A stretch of 64,000 bases of DNA from Sediminibacterium sp. C3 (GCF_000508085.1 NZ_KI669560.1:216219-280218); one strand, 5' to 3'. Positions 7,072 through 15,514 are shown, counted from the stretch's first letter. Numbers and translations: made by a program. The notes: generated by a model from the sequence alone, not told the origin.

Positions 7072-7707
7072 ATGAATAAAATAATGATGTGTGATGACCA
7101 TGTTATGGTCATGGATACAATTGGGGATTTATTGAGAAAAGAGAATTTTGAAGTTATTGCTACTACATTATCAGGTGAAGCTTGTATCAAAGCCATTGAT
7201 AGTGGACTAATTCCAGATGTATTAATTCTGGACATCAACATGCCAGAAATGCCGGGCTATAAAGTGGCACAACATTTTAAGAAACATTATCCAAATGTTA
7301 AGATATTGGTCTTTTCAATGATAACAGATGAAAATGCTGTTAAAGCAATGATTCGCATTGGAGTGAATGGTTTTGCCTTTAAAAACCTAACTGCTAGCGA
7401 ACTTGCCGAAATTATTCGCAAAATTATAAGCGGTCAAGAATACTATCCACCTGAATTTATTTTTAGCACTGAAGAAATAGCATCCATCAAGCAACAAAAA
7501 TTTCCCTGGGCTGAACAATTAACGAAAAAGGAAATTCAAGCTGCACAGTTACTCGCTAATGATTTATCAAGAAAACAAGTGGCATCTGATATGGGCATTT
7601 CCGCCTCTTCCATTAATAAAAAATTGGAGCGCATCTTTAAAAAAACCAACCAGAATACTACTATTGGTATTATTCGCTTTTTAAGAAAAGTGGGTATAAT
7701 TAAATAA
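7072..7707 (+). CDS. NarL/FixJ-family response regulator, no adjacent kinase
   Basis: 211 residues. The receiver domain (1-120) has the acidic pair D8/D9, phospho-acceptor D54 in LILDINMPEMPG, S82 and K104. A C-terminal LuxR-type helix-turn-helix (about 146-210) reads LTKKEIQAAQLLANDLSRKQVASDM in two continuous helices. It should bind DNA after phosphorylation by a histidine kinase; none is encoded nearby, so the partner is elsewhere. It is transcribed divergently from the intact C39-like/VKOR gene across the palindromic GGGGGTA region. That makes it the obvious candidate regulator of both peptide modules, although the sequence alone does not prove this. It ends one base before the convergent LOG-family gene. 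Confidence 0.85.
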   Translation: MNKIMMCDDHVMVMDTIGDLLRKENFEVIATTLSGEACIKAIDSGLIPDVLILDINMPEMPGYKVAQHFKKHYPNVKILVFSMITDENAVKAMIRIGVNGFAFKNLTASELAEIIRKIISGQEYYPPEFIFSTEEIASIKQQKFPWAEQLTKKEIQAAQLLANDLSRKQVASDMGISASSINKKLERIFKKTNQNTTIGIIRFLRKVGIIK

Positions 7708-7708
7708 C

Positions 7709-8455
7709 CTATCGTTTCTCAAAAAACCACCACAAACGCTTGCGGGGTTTTACTTTGTAATTCTTGCGAACATAGGTACTGATATGGTGACCTGCTTCGT
7801 GAACATCATCGGTTAGTAAAACCAGTTTCAAATCTTCTTTTGAAATAGTGCCTTGCTCTGCCATGTAGGCACAATAGTCCATCAAGGGCTGGTAATACTC
7901 CTTTCCAAATAGAACCATGGGGAAATCATTGATGGTTTTAGTTTGAATCAGGGTAAGGGCTTCAAAGTATTCATCCATGGTGCCAAAGCCACCAGGCATG
8001 CATACAAATGCATAGGAGTATTTTACCAACATTACTTTACGTACAAAAAAGTATTTCAAAGTGATAGACTTGTGTACATAGGGATTTTCATGTTGTTCAA
8101 ACGGAAGTTTGATATTAATCCCAACCGACTGCCCACCGTTTTCAAATGCTCCTCTGTTGGCAGCTTCCATAATGCCCGGACCTCCCCCGGTTATGGTGGT
8201 AAATCCCAGTTCGGCAATATGTTTCCCAATATCCTGAGCGGCTTTATAATAAGGATGATCTTCTTTGAATCGGGCACTTCCAAAAACAGTTACACAGGGA
8301 CCCAGAAAATGTAAGAATCGAAATGACTTAATAAACTCTGAAAATACGTCCCAGGCAAAGCGCAATTCATTGATCCTGGGTTTGGGCCCATCTAAATAAA
8401 CGGGTTGTTCCGCCGGAATAATTCTCTTCAATGCCTCGCTCTTACTCTCCTTCAT
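7709..8455 (-). CDS. LOG-family nucleotide 5'-monophosphate phosphoribohydrolase (TIGR00730)
   Basis: 248 residues with a Rossmann fold. It has both family signatures: GGGPGIMEAANRGA (nucleotide binding) and PGGFGTMDEYFEAL (catalytic Arg/Glu region, here with the PGGxGT core). Family members remove the base from nucleoside 5'-monophosphates; the best-studied plant and bacterial ones release cytokinins. In bacteria without hormone roles they probably act in purine salvage or nucleotide sanitation. It is cytoplasmic, with no signal peptide. It is convergent with the response regulator and divergent from the unknown secreted protein at 8530. The function at family level is secure; the natural substrate is not. 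Confidence 0.85.
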   Translation of the reverse strand: MKESKSEALKRIIPAEQPVYLDGPKPRINELRFAWDVFSEFIKSFRFLHFLGPCVTVFGSARFKEDHPYYKAAQDIGKHIAELGFTTITGGGPGIMEAANRGAFENGGQSVGINIKLPFEQHENPYVHKSITLKYFFVRKVMLVKYSYAFVCMPGGFGTMDEYFEALTLIQTKTINDFPMVLFGKEYYQPLMDYCAYMAEQGTISKEDLKLVLLTDDVHEAGHHISTYVRKNYKVKPRKRLWWFFEKR

Positions 8456-8529
8456 TTTTATTACATTTAAATTCCATTCAAATTAATACTTTCTGTTAAG
8501 TCTAGCCCGATATTTGTAACAACCTGATT

Positions 8530-9870
8530 ATGATTAAATCCATTTTTAGCATTTTGCTAACCTGTTGTGCCTTCTTATCGCTTCAGGCACAAACCATGGC
8601 AAAGCCAGGCAACTTTCATTGCATTTCTATTGAAGGTCCCATGATGCAATATTGGAAAAACCCTATTGTTTTACAGCAATTCAAAGAAGCGCTGAATCAG
8701 CAATTAGGGGTACATAAAAATATGAGTCTGGGTAGTCAGAATTTTGAATTTACCCAATTGAACAATTTCAGGGAATTCACTAGCCAGCAAAACAGCCCAG
8801 CTACCGCTCCTGTGGTAAATTTTAAGATGGCAGAATATTCTGCCAAAGTGTTCTGGAACCAAATCAACAATAATCAACCCCTTGACTCAAATCTGTTTTC
8901 TATTCAATCTGTGGTGATGATGGAACTGAGCATACAACAGCCCGCTCCTGCACCCACTTACACCAAAAGTTTAGAAGTATATATCAAAAGAGCCAAAGCC
9001 AATGGCATTGGTGTCCCTTTTGGAAACCTGCATTTCAGTGCCAAAGGGTTCGCGGAGTTAATGAAGAAATCAGTTGAAATTCTGTTGGACAGCAGCATTG
9101 AAACAGAGCAGATTGAAATCAAAGCTTCCCCGCCTTTCATGGGAGATAATTTCATTATCGGCGCCATTGCCAATGCTCCAAAAATCAATATAGAAAGCAA
9201 AAATTTGTTTAGCAAATACCAGTTAAAAGGACAATCTGAACTGTTACGCTGGGATGAACAGCGTTTTCTGGAAATTATTCTTAAAGGAAAAAACAGAACC
9301 CAGTTATCAGCGGATATGGCCAAGGCGGTTGAGAATTCAGTACGGGAACATGGCAATGAAATTCATGTATTCTTGTTACAGGATGCCAGAAATATTATAC
9401 TGAATAAAAATTATCAGTTAATTATTCCTGCCCGTGTATCATCCAATAATGCCATTGCTTCATCAGGAATGCCCCAGGTTGAACCGCTGGAGGGCTACAA
9501 CAATTATTTGTTGAATGAAAAAGATACCATAGCCAAATTCAGTATCCTGATTGATAAAAAAGATTTTACCAAAAAGCTTTATCCGCATATTGCCACAAAT
9601 GGTATTGACAGTAGTTCTGCAGTAGTAATTAGCGACAAGGAAACAGAAATGACTTATACCAGTAAGTATTCCATCACAGGAACTTTCCGTAACCAGCCCT
9701 TTGGAATTGAAATAGGACAGTATTTCAGAGAAGTCTTTTTAAATAATGAGCGAATCTTAATTATCAGCGGAACACAAGAACCAGAAAAAATGGTCGTGCT
9801 GAATCCGAGTATTCCCAGCGATTTACTGAATGAGCTAATTTTGCTGGGCTTTAATCGTTTCTTTCAATAA
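8530..9870 (+). CDS. Secreted protein of unknown function
   Basis: 446 residues that I do not recognise. A clear signal peptide (1-20, LLTCCAFLSLQAQ) implies export. The body is mixed alpha/beta, without transmembrane helices, repeats or known catalytic motifs. It has only a few cysteines near the N-terminus, inside the signal peptide and at FHC. Spacing to the exonuclease III gene downstream is 6 bases, so the two are probably co-transcribed. GATATTTG about 20 bases upstream resembles a Bacteroidota -7 box with one mismatch. Probably a lineage-restricted periplasmic or surface protein. Confidence 0.6.
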   Translation: MIKSIFSILLTCCAFLSLQAQTMAKPGNFHCISIEGPMMQYWKNPIVLQQFKEALNQQLGVHKNMSLGSQNFEFTQLNNFREFTSQQNSPATAPVVNFKMAEYSAKVFWNQINNNQPLDSNLFSIQSVVMMELSIQQPAPAPTYTKSLEVYIKRAKANGIGVPFGNLHFSAKGFAELMKKSVEILLDSSIETEQIEIKASPPFMGDNFIIGAIANAPKINIESKNLFSKYQLKGQSELLRWDEQRFLEIILKGKNRTQLSADMAKAVENSVREHGNEIHVFLLQDARNIILNKNYQLIIPARVSSNNAIASSGMPQVEPLEGYNNYLLNEKDTIAKFSILIDKKDFTKKLYPHIATNGIDSSSAVVISDKETEMTYTSKYSITGTFRNQPFGIEIGQYFREVFLNNERILIISGTQEPEKMVVLNPSIPSDLLNELILLGFNRFFQ

Positions 9871-9876
9871 TACCAT

Positions 9877-10644
9877 ATGCGCATTATTTCATACAACGTG
9901 AATGGCATCAGAGCTGCCATCAAAAAAGGATTTGTAGAATGGATTCAGACCAATCCTGCCGATATTATCTGTTTACAGGAAACCAAGGCTAATCAGGAAG
10001 ATATTGATACTGAAGCATTTGAAAAAGCAGGCTATCATAGCTACTGCTTTTCTGCCCAGAAAAAAGGATACAGTGGCGTGATGATTATGAGCAGGAAAAA
10101 ACCAGATGCAGTGCATTATGGGAGCAATATGGAGCAGAGTGATTTTGAGGGCAGAGTCATTCGGGCAGACTATGGAGATATCACTGTAATCAATGCCTAT
10201 TATCCATCAGGCACCAGTGGCGATGAAAGACAAGACTATAAATATGTATGGCTGAATGAGTTTCAGGAATTTCTGAACACATTAAAAAAGGAAAGACCCA
10301 AACTAATAGTGGTTGGCGATTACAATATTGCACACGAAGCCATTGATATCCACGATCCTAAAGGAAATAAAAAGTCTTCCGGATTCTTACCTGAAGAAAG
10401 AGAATGGATGACACAATTTTTGGCCAGCGGCTGGATTGACAGTTTCAGACATTTGCATCCGGAAACAACCGGAGCCTACAGTTGGTGGAGTCAGCGTTTC
10501 CCATCCGTTCGTTTAAACAACAAAGGCTGGAGAATTGATTATATCTGCGTAACCAAAGCACTGGAGAAACAAATTAAAAGTGCCGCTATCTATCCGGACG
10601 TAAAGCACAGTGATCATTGCCCTATTTATGTCGAAATAAAATAA
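9877..10644 (+). CDS. xth: Exodeoxyribonuclease III
   Basis: 255 residues, the usual length of ExoIII/AP endonucleases. Family motifs are in order: SYNVNGIRAA at the start, LQETKA (metal-binding Glu), GDYNIAHEAIDI (Asp/Asn), GWRIDYICVT and the C-terminal SDHCPI with the catalytic Asp-His. It acts on apurinic/apyrimidinic sites and degrades 3' ends of duplex DNA in base excision repair. It follows the unknown secreted protein by 6 bases and precedes the DUF4286 gene by 2 bases, suggesting one transcript. The start ATG overlaps nothing and gives the canonical N-terminus. Confidence 0.93.
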   Translation: MRIISYNVNGIRAAIKKGFVEWIQTNPADIICLQETKANQEDIDTEAFEKAGYHSYCFSAQKKGYSGVMIMSRKKPDAVHYGSNMEQSDFEGRVIRADYGDITVINAYYPSGTSGDERQDYKYVWLNEFQEFLNTLKKERPKLIVVGDYNIAHEAIDIHDPKGNKKSSGFLPEEREWMTQFLASGWIDSFRHLHPETTGAYSWWSQRFPSVRLNNKGWRIDYICVTKALEKQIKSAAIYPDVKHSDHCPIYVEIK

Positions 10645-10646
10645 CC

Positions 10647-10952
10647 ATGTATATATATAATGTAACTACCAAAGTTGCCCACGAAATTCATACCGACTGG
10701 TTTCACTGGATGAAACAGGAACATATTCCTGCTGTAATGCAAACCGGATGCTTTACCCATTTTCAGTTTGTACGCATATTGGAAACCGATGAAGAAGACG
10801 GAATCACCTACGCAGTGCAGTACCAGGCAGCAGCCAAGGCGGATTACAACCGCTACATAGAATTGCACGCCCCCGCGCTGCGCAACGATTCTATACAGAA
10901 ATGGGGCAATCAAATGATTGCTTTTAGAACATTAATGCAGGTTGTGAATTGA
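10647..10952 (+). CDS. DUF4286 family protein
   Basis: 101 residues starting MYIYNVTTKVAHEIH at the ATG at 10647, two bases after the exonuclease stop. An upstream non-ATG start would add ten residues but overlap the exonuclease gene and does not fit the family. It has the DUF4286 pattern: N-terminal YNVT strand, WFHWMKQEHIPAVMQTGCF, and central Y-A-V-Q-Y strand, an alpha/beta ferredoxin-like fold. Function is unknown; the fold suggests a dimeric alpha/beta-barrel protein. Likely co-transcribed with xth. Confidence 0.8.
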   Translation: MYIYNVTTKVAHEIHTDWFHWMKQEHIPAVMQTGCFTHFQFVRILETDEEDGITYAVQYQAAAKADYNRYIELHAPALRNDSIQKWGNQMIAFRTLMQVVN

Positions 10953-11126
10953 GTGTGGATAGTTTTTGAAAACAAATTTGGAATTTGAAAATCTTCCTTA
11001 TATTCCTTTGAAAGCCTTGCAGGGATTGAATTGTAGAAGAAAAAGCCTGAAACCCTTTACTGATAAGGATTTCATTGAATAGAGGTGTTGTTTTTACACG
11101 ATAATTAAAAGAAGAAATTTCGCTCC

Positions 11127-11147
11127 AACCCTTTATTTATAAGGGTT
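11127..11147 (+). terminator. Possible terminator in the DUF4286-HU gap
   Basis: Arms AACCCTT (11127-11133) and AAGGGTT (11141-11147) with a 7-base loop, followed by TTG. The gap 10953-11249 otherwise contains AT-rich sequence and the HU promoter. A role as terminator of the xth operon is plausible but the T-tract is short. Confidence 0.35.
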
Positions 11148-11187
11148 TTGAGCCAAAAAAATCAAAAAAGAAAAAAGAATAAAAATT

Positions 11188-11216
11188 TTGTTGGTAATGA
11201 AAAGCCAATAAATTTG
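11188..11216 (+). promoter_or_regulatory. Bacteroidota-type promoter of the HU gene
   Basis: TTG at 11188-11190 (-33 element) and TAAATTTG at 11209-11216 (-7 element, exact match to TAnnTTTG) are 18 bases apart. Transcription would start near 11222, about 28 bases before the HU ATG at 11250. This supports 11250 as the start rather than any upstream codon in the same frame. Confidence 0.65.
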
Positions 11217-11249
11217 TCCCGTTATCAAAAATTATTAAAAATCACATCT

Positions 11250-11519
11250 ATGAACAAAGCTGAATTAATCGCGCACCTTGCTGATGATGCAGGTATCACC
11301 AAAACACAAGCAAACGCTGCATTGGATTCTTTTATTGATGCAGTTACAAAAACCTTAAAGAAAGGTGATAAAGTAACCCTAGTAGGTTTCGGTACTTTCT
11401 CTGTATCTAAGCGTGCTGCACGTACTGGTCGTAACCCTCAAACTGGTGAGACTATCAAGATTAAAGCTAAGAAAGTTGCTCGCTTTAAAGCTGGTAAAGA
11501 ATTAAGCGGTAAGTTATAA
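11250..11519 (+). CDS. HU-family DNA-binding protein
   Basis: 89 residues, starting [20 protein letters not shown] and ending in the conserved [12 protein letters not shown]. The DNA-binding arm carries [12 protein letters not shown] and is preceded by LVGFGTFSV, both diagnostic of HU/IHF. It is a histone-like dimer that bends and compacts DNA. The frame is open upstream to 11148, but a promoter at 11188-11216 and family length fix the start at 11250. It is followed at once by a strong terminator, so it is monocistronic. Confidence 0.95.
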   Translation: MNKAELIAHLADDAGITKTQANAALDSFIDAVTKTLKKGDKVTLVGFGTFSVSKRAARTGRNPQTGETIKIKAKKVARFKAGKELSGKL

Positions 11520-11541
11520 TTCTGACCCCAAAAAAGAATTG

Positions 11542-11566
11542 AACCCCGCTTTCGCGGGGTTTTTCT
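11542..11566 (+). terminator. Rho-independent terminator of HU gene
   Basis: Perfect 8-bp stem AACCCCGC (11542-11549) / GCGGGGTT (11554-11561) with a TTTC loop and a T-rich tail. It is 22 bases after the HU stop. Confidence 0.9.
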
Positions 11567-11606
11567 ATTTTTACACTTTATTAAACAACTTATTCAAATT
11601 ATTACC

Positions 11607-11735
11607 ATGGGTAGAGGTGACAAAAAAACAGCTAAAGGAAAACGTTTCCAAGGGTCTTTCGGTAAGTCCAGACCAGCTAATCCTGCAACAGCTAAGAAAG
11701 CAGCCGCTAAAAAAGCAGCTACCAAAGCTTCTTAA
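11607..11735 (+). CDS. 30S ribosomal protein THX
   Basis: A 42-residue basic protein. MGRGDKKTAKGKRFQGSFGK at the N-terminus matches the bTHX family signature (MGRGDKKTxxGKxFxGSFGxxRP). The C-terminus is an Ala/Lys-rich tail. THX sits in the head of the small ribosomal subunit and stabilises 16S rRNA contacts. The gene lies between the HU terminator and a bidirectional stem-loop. TATTTTTA near 11567 could be its -7 box with one mismatch. A longer reading in another frame over the same bases is not a gene. Confidence 0.88.
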   Translation: MGRGDKKTAKGKRFQGSFGKSRPANPATAKKAAAKKAATKAS

Positions 11736-11749
11736 TTACATTCAATAGC

Positions 11750-11788
11750 AAGTGGATCACTTCCTTTATTCAGGTTGCTGATCCACTT
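11750..11788. terminator. Bidirectional stem-loop between THX and aminotransferase genes
   Basis: Perfect 10-bp arms AAGTGGATCA (11750-11759) and TGATCCACTT (11779-11788). It lies between the convergent THX gene and the class V aminotransferase gene, whose stop codon follows directly. It could serve both transcripts. Confidence 0.65.
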
Positions 11789-11789
11789 A

Positions 11790-13082
11790 TTATTTTACCC
11801 CCGCCGCTATTTGCTGAATGGCTTTGACCAAAGTATCCAAATCGGATAAGCGCGTATACACATGGGGCGTAATTCTTACACAACTGATATTTTCCCAGAC
11901 AATTCCTACCGTATGAATTTTATACTGATTGTATAATTGCTGATCCAATTGGGTAGGAGTTAATCCTTTTACACTTACCCCGCAAATAGCACAGGAATAG
12001 GCCGATTGCAAAGAAGTATGCAGCTGTACGCCCGGAATATCTTTTACCCTGCTGGCCCAGTAATTTTTCAGATAGCGTATGCGTTCTTCTTTTCTTTTTG
12101 CTCCTATGGCATTGTGAAAAGCCAATGCTTCCCCAATTCCCTGTTCAATAGGAAAGCTTCTGGTACCAAGGGTTTCAAACTTTCTGATATCGGGGCTTTG
12201 TGGTTTGTCGTTACAGACCAGTGTCCATACTTTTGAAATTTTTTCTTTCTTAATCCACAGCATCCCTGAACCAATCGGCGCACTTAAAAACTTGTGCAGA
12301 CTGGTTCCAAAATAATCGCACTCCAGATCGGGTATGGCAAAATCAAGTAAACCAAATGAGTGTGCTCCATCCACAATCACTTCCAACCCACGCTGATGCG
12401 CCATTTGACAAATCTTTTTAACCGGCAATATCTGTCCAACCCAGTTAACAATATGGGTTACATGCAATATTTTGGTTTTAGGCGTAATGGCTTTTTCAAA
12501 AGCTTTCACAATGGTATCATCGTCTTCAATGGGAAAATCAAAACTGATTTGCTTGTACACAATACCATCTCTTAAAGCCCTTTGACGCCAGGCCTGTATC
12601 ATATTGGGATAATCCTGTTTGGTGCCAATGACTTCATCACCCCTTTGTAAGTCCAGACCAAAAATGACACTGTTCAGCGCTTCGGTTGCATTGCGGTTTA
12701 CCGCAATCTCATCCGGTGAACAACCGGCCAGCAATGCTAGATTTCTTCTTAATGGCTCTCTTCCCTGGTCTAAAATCCGCCACATGAAATAAGAAGGGCC
12801 CTGGTTAGAAAGTTGATTGTAGCGCTCTACTGCCTGCTGCACCACTATCGGAGAAGGACTCACGCCCCCATTATTCAGGTTGATAAAATTGGCAGGGACT
12901 GAATAGGCCTGTTGAATGATCTGCCAGTAATCTTCATCTGAGGCCGCTACAAAGGGATCTGCAGAGGTTTGGGCATTGGCAGCCGAAAATTGAGCCGCCT
13001 GCAATTGATTAAAAATGCCATATCCGGCAAAAACTCCTGCTAATGCACCTGCTTTTTTAATGAAATTCCTTCTGGGCTCCAT
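11790..13082 (-). CDS. Tat-exported class V aminotransferase-like PLP enzyme
   Basis: 430 residues. The N-terminus MEPRRNFIKKAGALAG is a twin-arginine signal (RRNFIKK plus hydrophobic stretch), so the folded protein is probably exported. The body is a class V aminotransferase/isopenicillin N epimerase-like fold: NNGGVSPSP near the start, GDEVIGTKQDYPN, VDGAHSFGLLDF (PLP ring-contact Asp), and FGTSLHKFLSAP with the Schiff-base lysine. Substrate is unknown; relatives act as epimerases, cysteine desulfurases or kynureninases. An exported PLP enzyme is uncommon but recurs in Bacteroidota. TatC is encoded in the same window at 30082. Confidence 0.85.
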   Translation of the reverse strand: MEPRRNFIKKAGALAGVFAGYGIFNQLQAAQFSAANAQTSADPFVAASDEDYWQIIQQAYSVPANFINLNNGGVSPSPIVVQQAVERYNQLSNQGPSYFMWRILDQGREPLRRNLALLAGCSPDEIAVNRNATEALNSVIFGLDLQRGDEVIGTKQDYPNMIQAWRQRALRDGIVYKQISFDFPIEDDDTIVKAFEKAITPKTKILHVTHIVNWVGQILPVKKICQMAHQRGLEVIVDGAHSFGLLDFAIPDLECDYFGTSLHKFLSAPIGSGMLWIKKEKISKVWTLVCNDKPQSPDIRKFETLGTRSFPIEQGIGEALAFHNAIGAKRKEERIRYLKNYWASRVKDIPGVQLHTSLQSAYSCAICGVSVKGLTPTQLDQQLYNQYKIHTVGIVWENISCVRITPHVYTRLSDLDTLVKAIQQIAAGVK

Positions 13083-13130
13083 GATTCAATTTTAACGCTT
13101 AAGTTAAACAATATCATGGTAAATCGGTTA

Positions 13131-13138
13131 TATCTTTG
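13131..13138 (+). promoter_or_regulatory. -7 promoter box (TATCTTTG)
   Basis: Exact TAnnTTTG match, 12 bases before the ATG at 13151. It lies over a possible upstream TTG start, so translation should begin at 13151 or 13157. No clear -33 TTG is visible at standard spacing. Confidence 0.5.
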
Positions 13139-13150
13139 TGCTTTAAATCA

Positions 13151-13402
13151 ATGGGTATGAAGAAGAAAGGGCTTTATTTGTTTTTGGTGATTTTCTTAGT
13201 GTTGGCTGTGCAGTCTTTGAATGCCCAATGTTCTATCTGTACCAAAACCGCCTCTCAATTAGGGGAAGGCCCTGCCAAAGCCCTGAACTCTGCCATTGTT
13301 TACCTGGCATTTGCCCCCATCGCCATTATTGGTTTCATTGGTTTCCGCTGGTGGAAAAAAGAGCAAACCATTATTGCTGCAGAAGAAGGTCGCAATTCAT
13401 AA
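13151..13402 (+). CDS. Small exported CXXC membrane protein, unknown function
   Basis: 83 residues from the ATG at 13151 (a second ATG at 13157 is equally possible). A signal peptide (about 3-25, ending LNAQ) is followed by CSICTKTASQLGEGPAKALN and one transmembrane segment (about 47-67, IVYLAFAPIAIIGFIGF), then a charged tail. CSIC directly after the signal peptide could bind metal or heme-like cofactor, or be redox active, on the periplasmic side. I do not recognise a named family. It ends exactly where the convergent TlpA-like gene ends (no gap), so the two may be functionally unrelated. Confidence 0.65.
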   Translation: MGMKKKGLYLFLVIFLVLAVQSLNAQCSICTKTASQLGEGPAKALNSAIVYLAFAPIAIIGFIGFRWWKKEQTIIAAEEGRNS

Positions 13403-14683
13403 TCATTCCAGCGTTTTAACCAGCAACTCTTCCAATTCGCTGGCTTTGGGATCAATGGCTACAATCTTGCCCTGCTGGTCCACTACCACCATCATTCCTA
13501 CTCCATTGTTGATACCGTATTTATTCCAGACATTTAATTTATCGTCTATATCAAATAGGTTTTGCCATACATAATTTTCAATGGCAATACGATTTTTTAC
13601 TGCAGCTAAACTTTGAAACTCCCTGGCAATACCTACAATTACAAATCCTTTATTTTTAAATCTTTCATAAAGGGGTTTTACCAATCGCATTTTAGCAATA
13701 CAAGGGCCGCACCAGGAACCCCAAAAATCAATCAATGTTATTTTACCAGTTATTACTTTTGACAATTGCATAGTGTCACCATTCAATGTAAATGCTTTTA
13801 CATCTAGAAAGGAATTTCCAACAGCAACTTTCTGAAGCCCATTTAATTGTTGTTCAATTGACTTCGTATAAATATGTCCCGGAAATTTTTTCTTATAAAC
13901 TGGAAATAATTCTCTGATATACTGGGCAACAATCCGATTGTCTTTTGCAATTCTCATTACATCAGTCCAAAGTGAATAGTAGCTAGAAAGAGAAATATGC
14001 TGAGTTAAGTATTGGTATTTCCAATGATACTCTTCCCGCATTAATGAATCAAAAGGGTTCACATATAGCTGCTTTGCTAAATCGGTATAGCGTGCCCCTG
14101 TTTTTTCCATTTCATCGCTTTTTTGATACAGCGGAACTCTTCCATCCTGGTCATCAGGCTTTAGCTGACGTAAGTCTTTAAAAATTTGCTGATAGGCCGC
14201 TGTTTCAAACGCATTTATACGAATTAGTGAATCTCTAGTTTGATATAAATTATTTTTTGCTGCTTGGAACTTACGTTGATTGTCCGACCTGAATGTTACA
14301 TAACTTTTATTCAATATTCCGCCTTCAACCCGATTGTTAAGCCAATCTTTCTGCGGGTATAATTCGAATGAAACCCTTCCCAAATAAGGGAAAAAGTGAA
14401 TGGGGCTCCAACTTCCCTTTTCTAATTCATCCTGAAAAATCAATTCGAAAGCCTCAGTTTCAGTAAAGGGAAGCTGATAAGTAAATGCACCGTTTTTAAC
14501 AGGGATTTTAATTGGATTTTCTAAAAATGCACGTAAATCCTGTGTAGATTTTCGAATGTAGATAGTATCGCTTGTTCTGTTTTTTACTACTCCTTGTAGA
14601 ATACAAACAGAATGGTTCTTTTGTGCAATCACAACCTGACCATATAGGAAAATGGTACACAGCAGAATACAATAATTACGCAT
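13403..14683 (-). CDS. Secreted DUF4369/TlpA-like thioredoxin-domain protein
   Basis: 426 residues. Signal peptide (1-20), N-terminal DUF4369-like domain (about 25-110), a long helical middle, and a C-terminal TlpA-like thioredoxin domain with FWGSWCGPC (cysteines near 325/328) and cis-Pro region replaced by GVGMMVV: the usual proline before the beta strand is not evident. Without that proline the enzyme may be slower or altered. Likely a periplasmic thiol-disulfide protein. It is longer than and distinct from the 3697-4764 protein. Downstream it abuts the CXXC membrane protein on the opposite strand. Confidence 0.8.
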   Translation of the reverse strand: MRNYCILLCTIFLYGQVVIAQKNHSVCILQGVVKNRTSDTIYIRKSTQDLRAFLENPIKIPVKNGAFTYQLPFTETEAFELIFQDELEKGSWSPIHFFPYLGRVSFELYPQKDWLNNRVEGGILNKSYVTFRSDNQRKFQAAKNNLYQTRDSLIRINAFETAAYQQIFKDLRQLKPDDQDGRVPLYQKSDEMEKTGARYTDLAKQLYVNPFDSLMREEYHWKYQYLTQHISLSSYYSLWTDVMRIAKDNRIVAQYIRELFPVYKKKFPGHIYTKSIEQQLNGLQKVAVGNSFLDVKAFTLNGDTMQLSKVITGKITLIDFWGSWCGPCIAKMRLVKPLYERFKNKGFVIVGIAREFQSLAAVKNRIAIENYVWQNLFDIDDKLNVWNKYGINNGVGMMVVVDQQGKIVAIDPKASELEELLVKTLE

Positions 14684-14734
14684 TTCTGATTGAATTTATT
14701 ATGGAGTTTTATTACTTCAATAAATTTACAAAAG

Positions 14735-15514
14735 CTAAACCAAATCCTGGTTGATAAACACCAGGTTCTCATCAGAAAAAGAAAAAGAGAAATTGTATTT
14801 ACTGATAGCAGCAAAAACAGATTTGGAACAGCCTTTCTTCATTTGATCGTGCAACTCCAGATAAATGACTTTCGTCTTTGGCAACCAATATTCATAATTG
14901 GCTTCAAACACTTCTTTCTCCGAACCTTCAATATCAATTTTCAGTAAATCAATGGTATCCCAGTTTTCGCCTCGCATAATGGTTTCCACCGATTCTGCCG
15001 GAATGGCTTCGGGGTTGTCCGGACTGGTTTCGGTAAGCATAAAAGAACTACTTGGACCATCGGGATTTGTAATCAACAAGTAAACATCTTTGTTCCACAA
15101 GCCCATGCAATTGGCTTTGATATTCGGATGACCCGCAATGTTTTTCAGCAAGGCCTGAAAATTATCCCTGCTGGGTTCTACCGCAACAATTTTACTATTG
15201 GGGTATCGGTGCGAAAAGTATACAGCAGCCAATCCAATATTGGCTCCGGCATCAATGATTCTTTCGGGTGTAAATGGCAAATCCACATTGTACTGATCAT
15301 CTAAAAAAACCTGTTTAAACGTGTACTTATCCGTTGTCTTGCTTCTTAAATGAAAAGTAGTATTGTATCGGGAAGAAGTAAAAGAGCCGTATTTCTTAAA
15401 CAAGAGATGTATATAAAACTTCAGTCCGTCTACGGGGCCAAAGGCTTTGATCAATGGTTTAAACCGGGATGCCATACGTGATGCGATTGAAAACCGAAAA
15501 TAACCTAATCCCAC
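14735..15514 (-). CDS. FkbM-family methyltransferase
   Basis: 259 residues. SAM-binding motif IDAGANIGLAAVYFSHRYP and acidic VAVEPSRDNF, then IDLLKIDIEGSEKEVF, the FkbM signature. These enzymes O-methylate sugars or small molecules; in surface-polysaccharide clusters they usually modify glycans. The start is GTG at 15514, overlapping the upstream glycosyltransferase gene by 10 bases, which supports translational coupling; an ATG further in (MASRFKPL) is an alternative. The context (four glycosyltransferases within 7 kb) supports a glycan-modifying role. Confidence 0.88.
   Translation of the reverse strand: MGLGYFRFSIASRMASRFKPLIKAFGPVDGLKFYIHLLFKKYGSFTSSRYNTTFHLRSKTTDKYTFKQVFLDDQYNVDLPFTPERIIDAGANIGLAAVYFSHRYPNSKIVAVEPSRDNFQALLKNIAGHPNIKANCMGLWNKDVYLLITNPDGPSSSFMLTETSPDNPEAIPAESVETIMRGENWDTIDLLKIDIEGSEKEVFEANYEYWLPKTKVIYLELHDQMKKGCSKSVFAAISKYNFSFSFSDENLVFINQDLV

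Noticed and set aside
11148..11249. Upstream extension of the HU gene
   Set aside because: The frame is open, but a good promoter lies inside it and HU proteins begin at MNKAEL, so translation starts at 11250.
11539..11748. 69-residue frame over the HU terminator
   Set aside because: It starts in the terminator and overlaps the THX gene in another frame; THX has a recognisable family signature and this has none.
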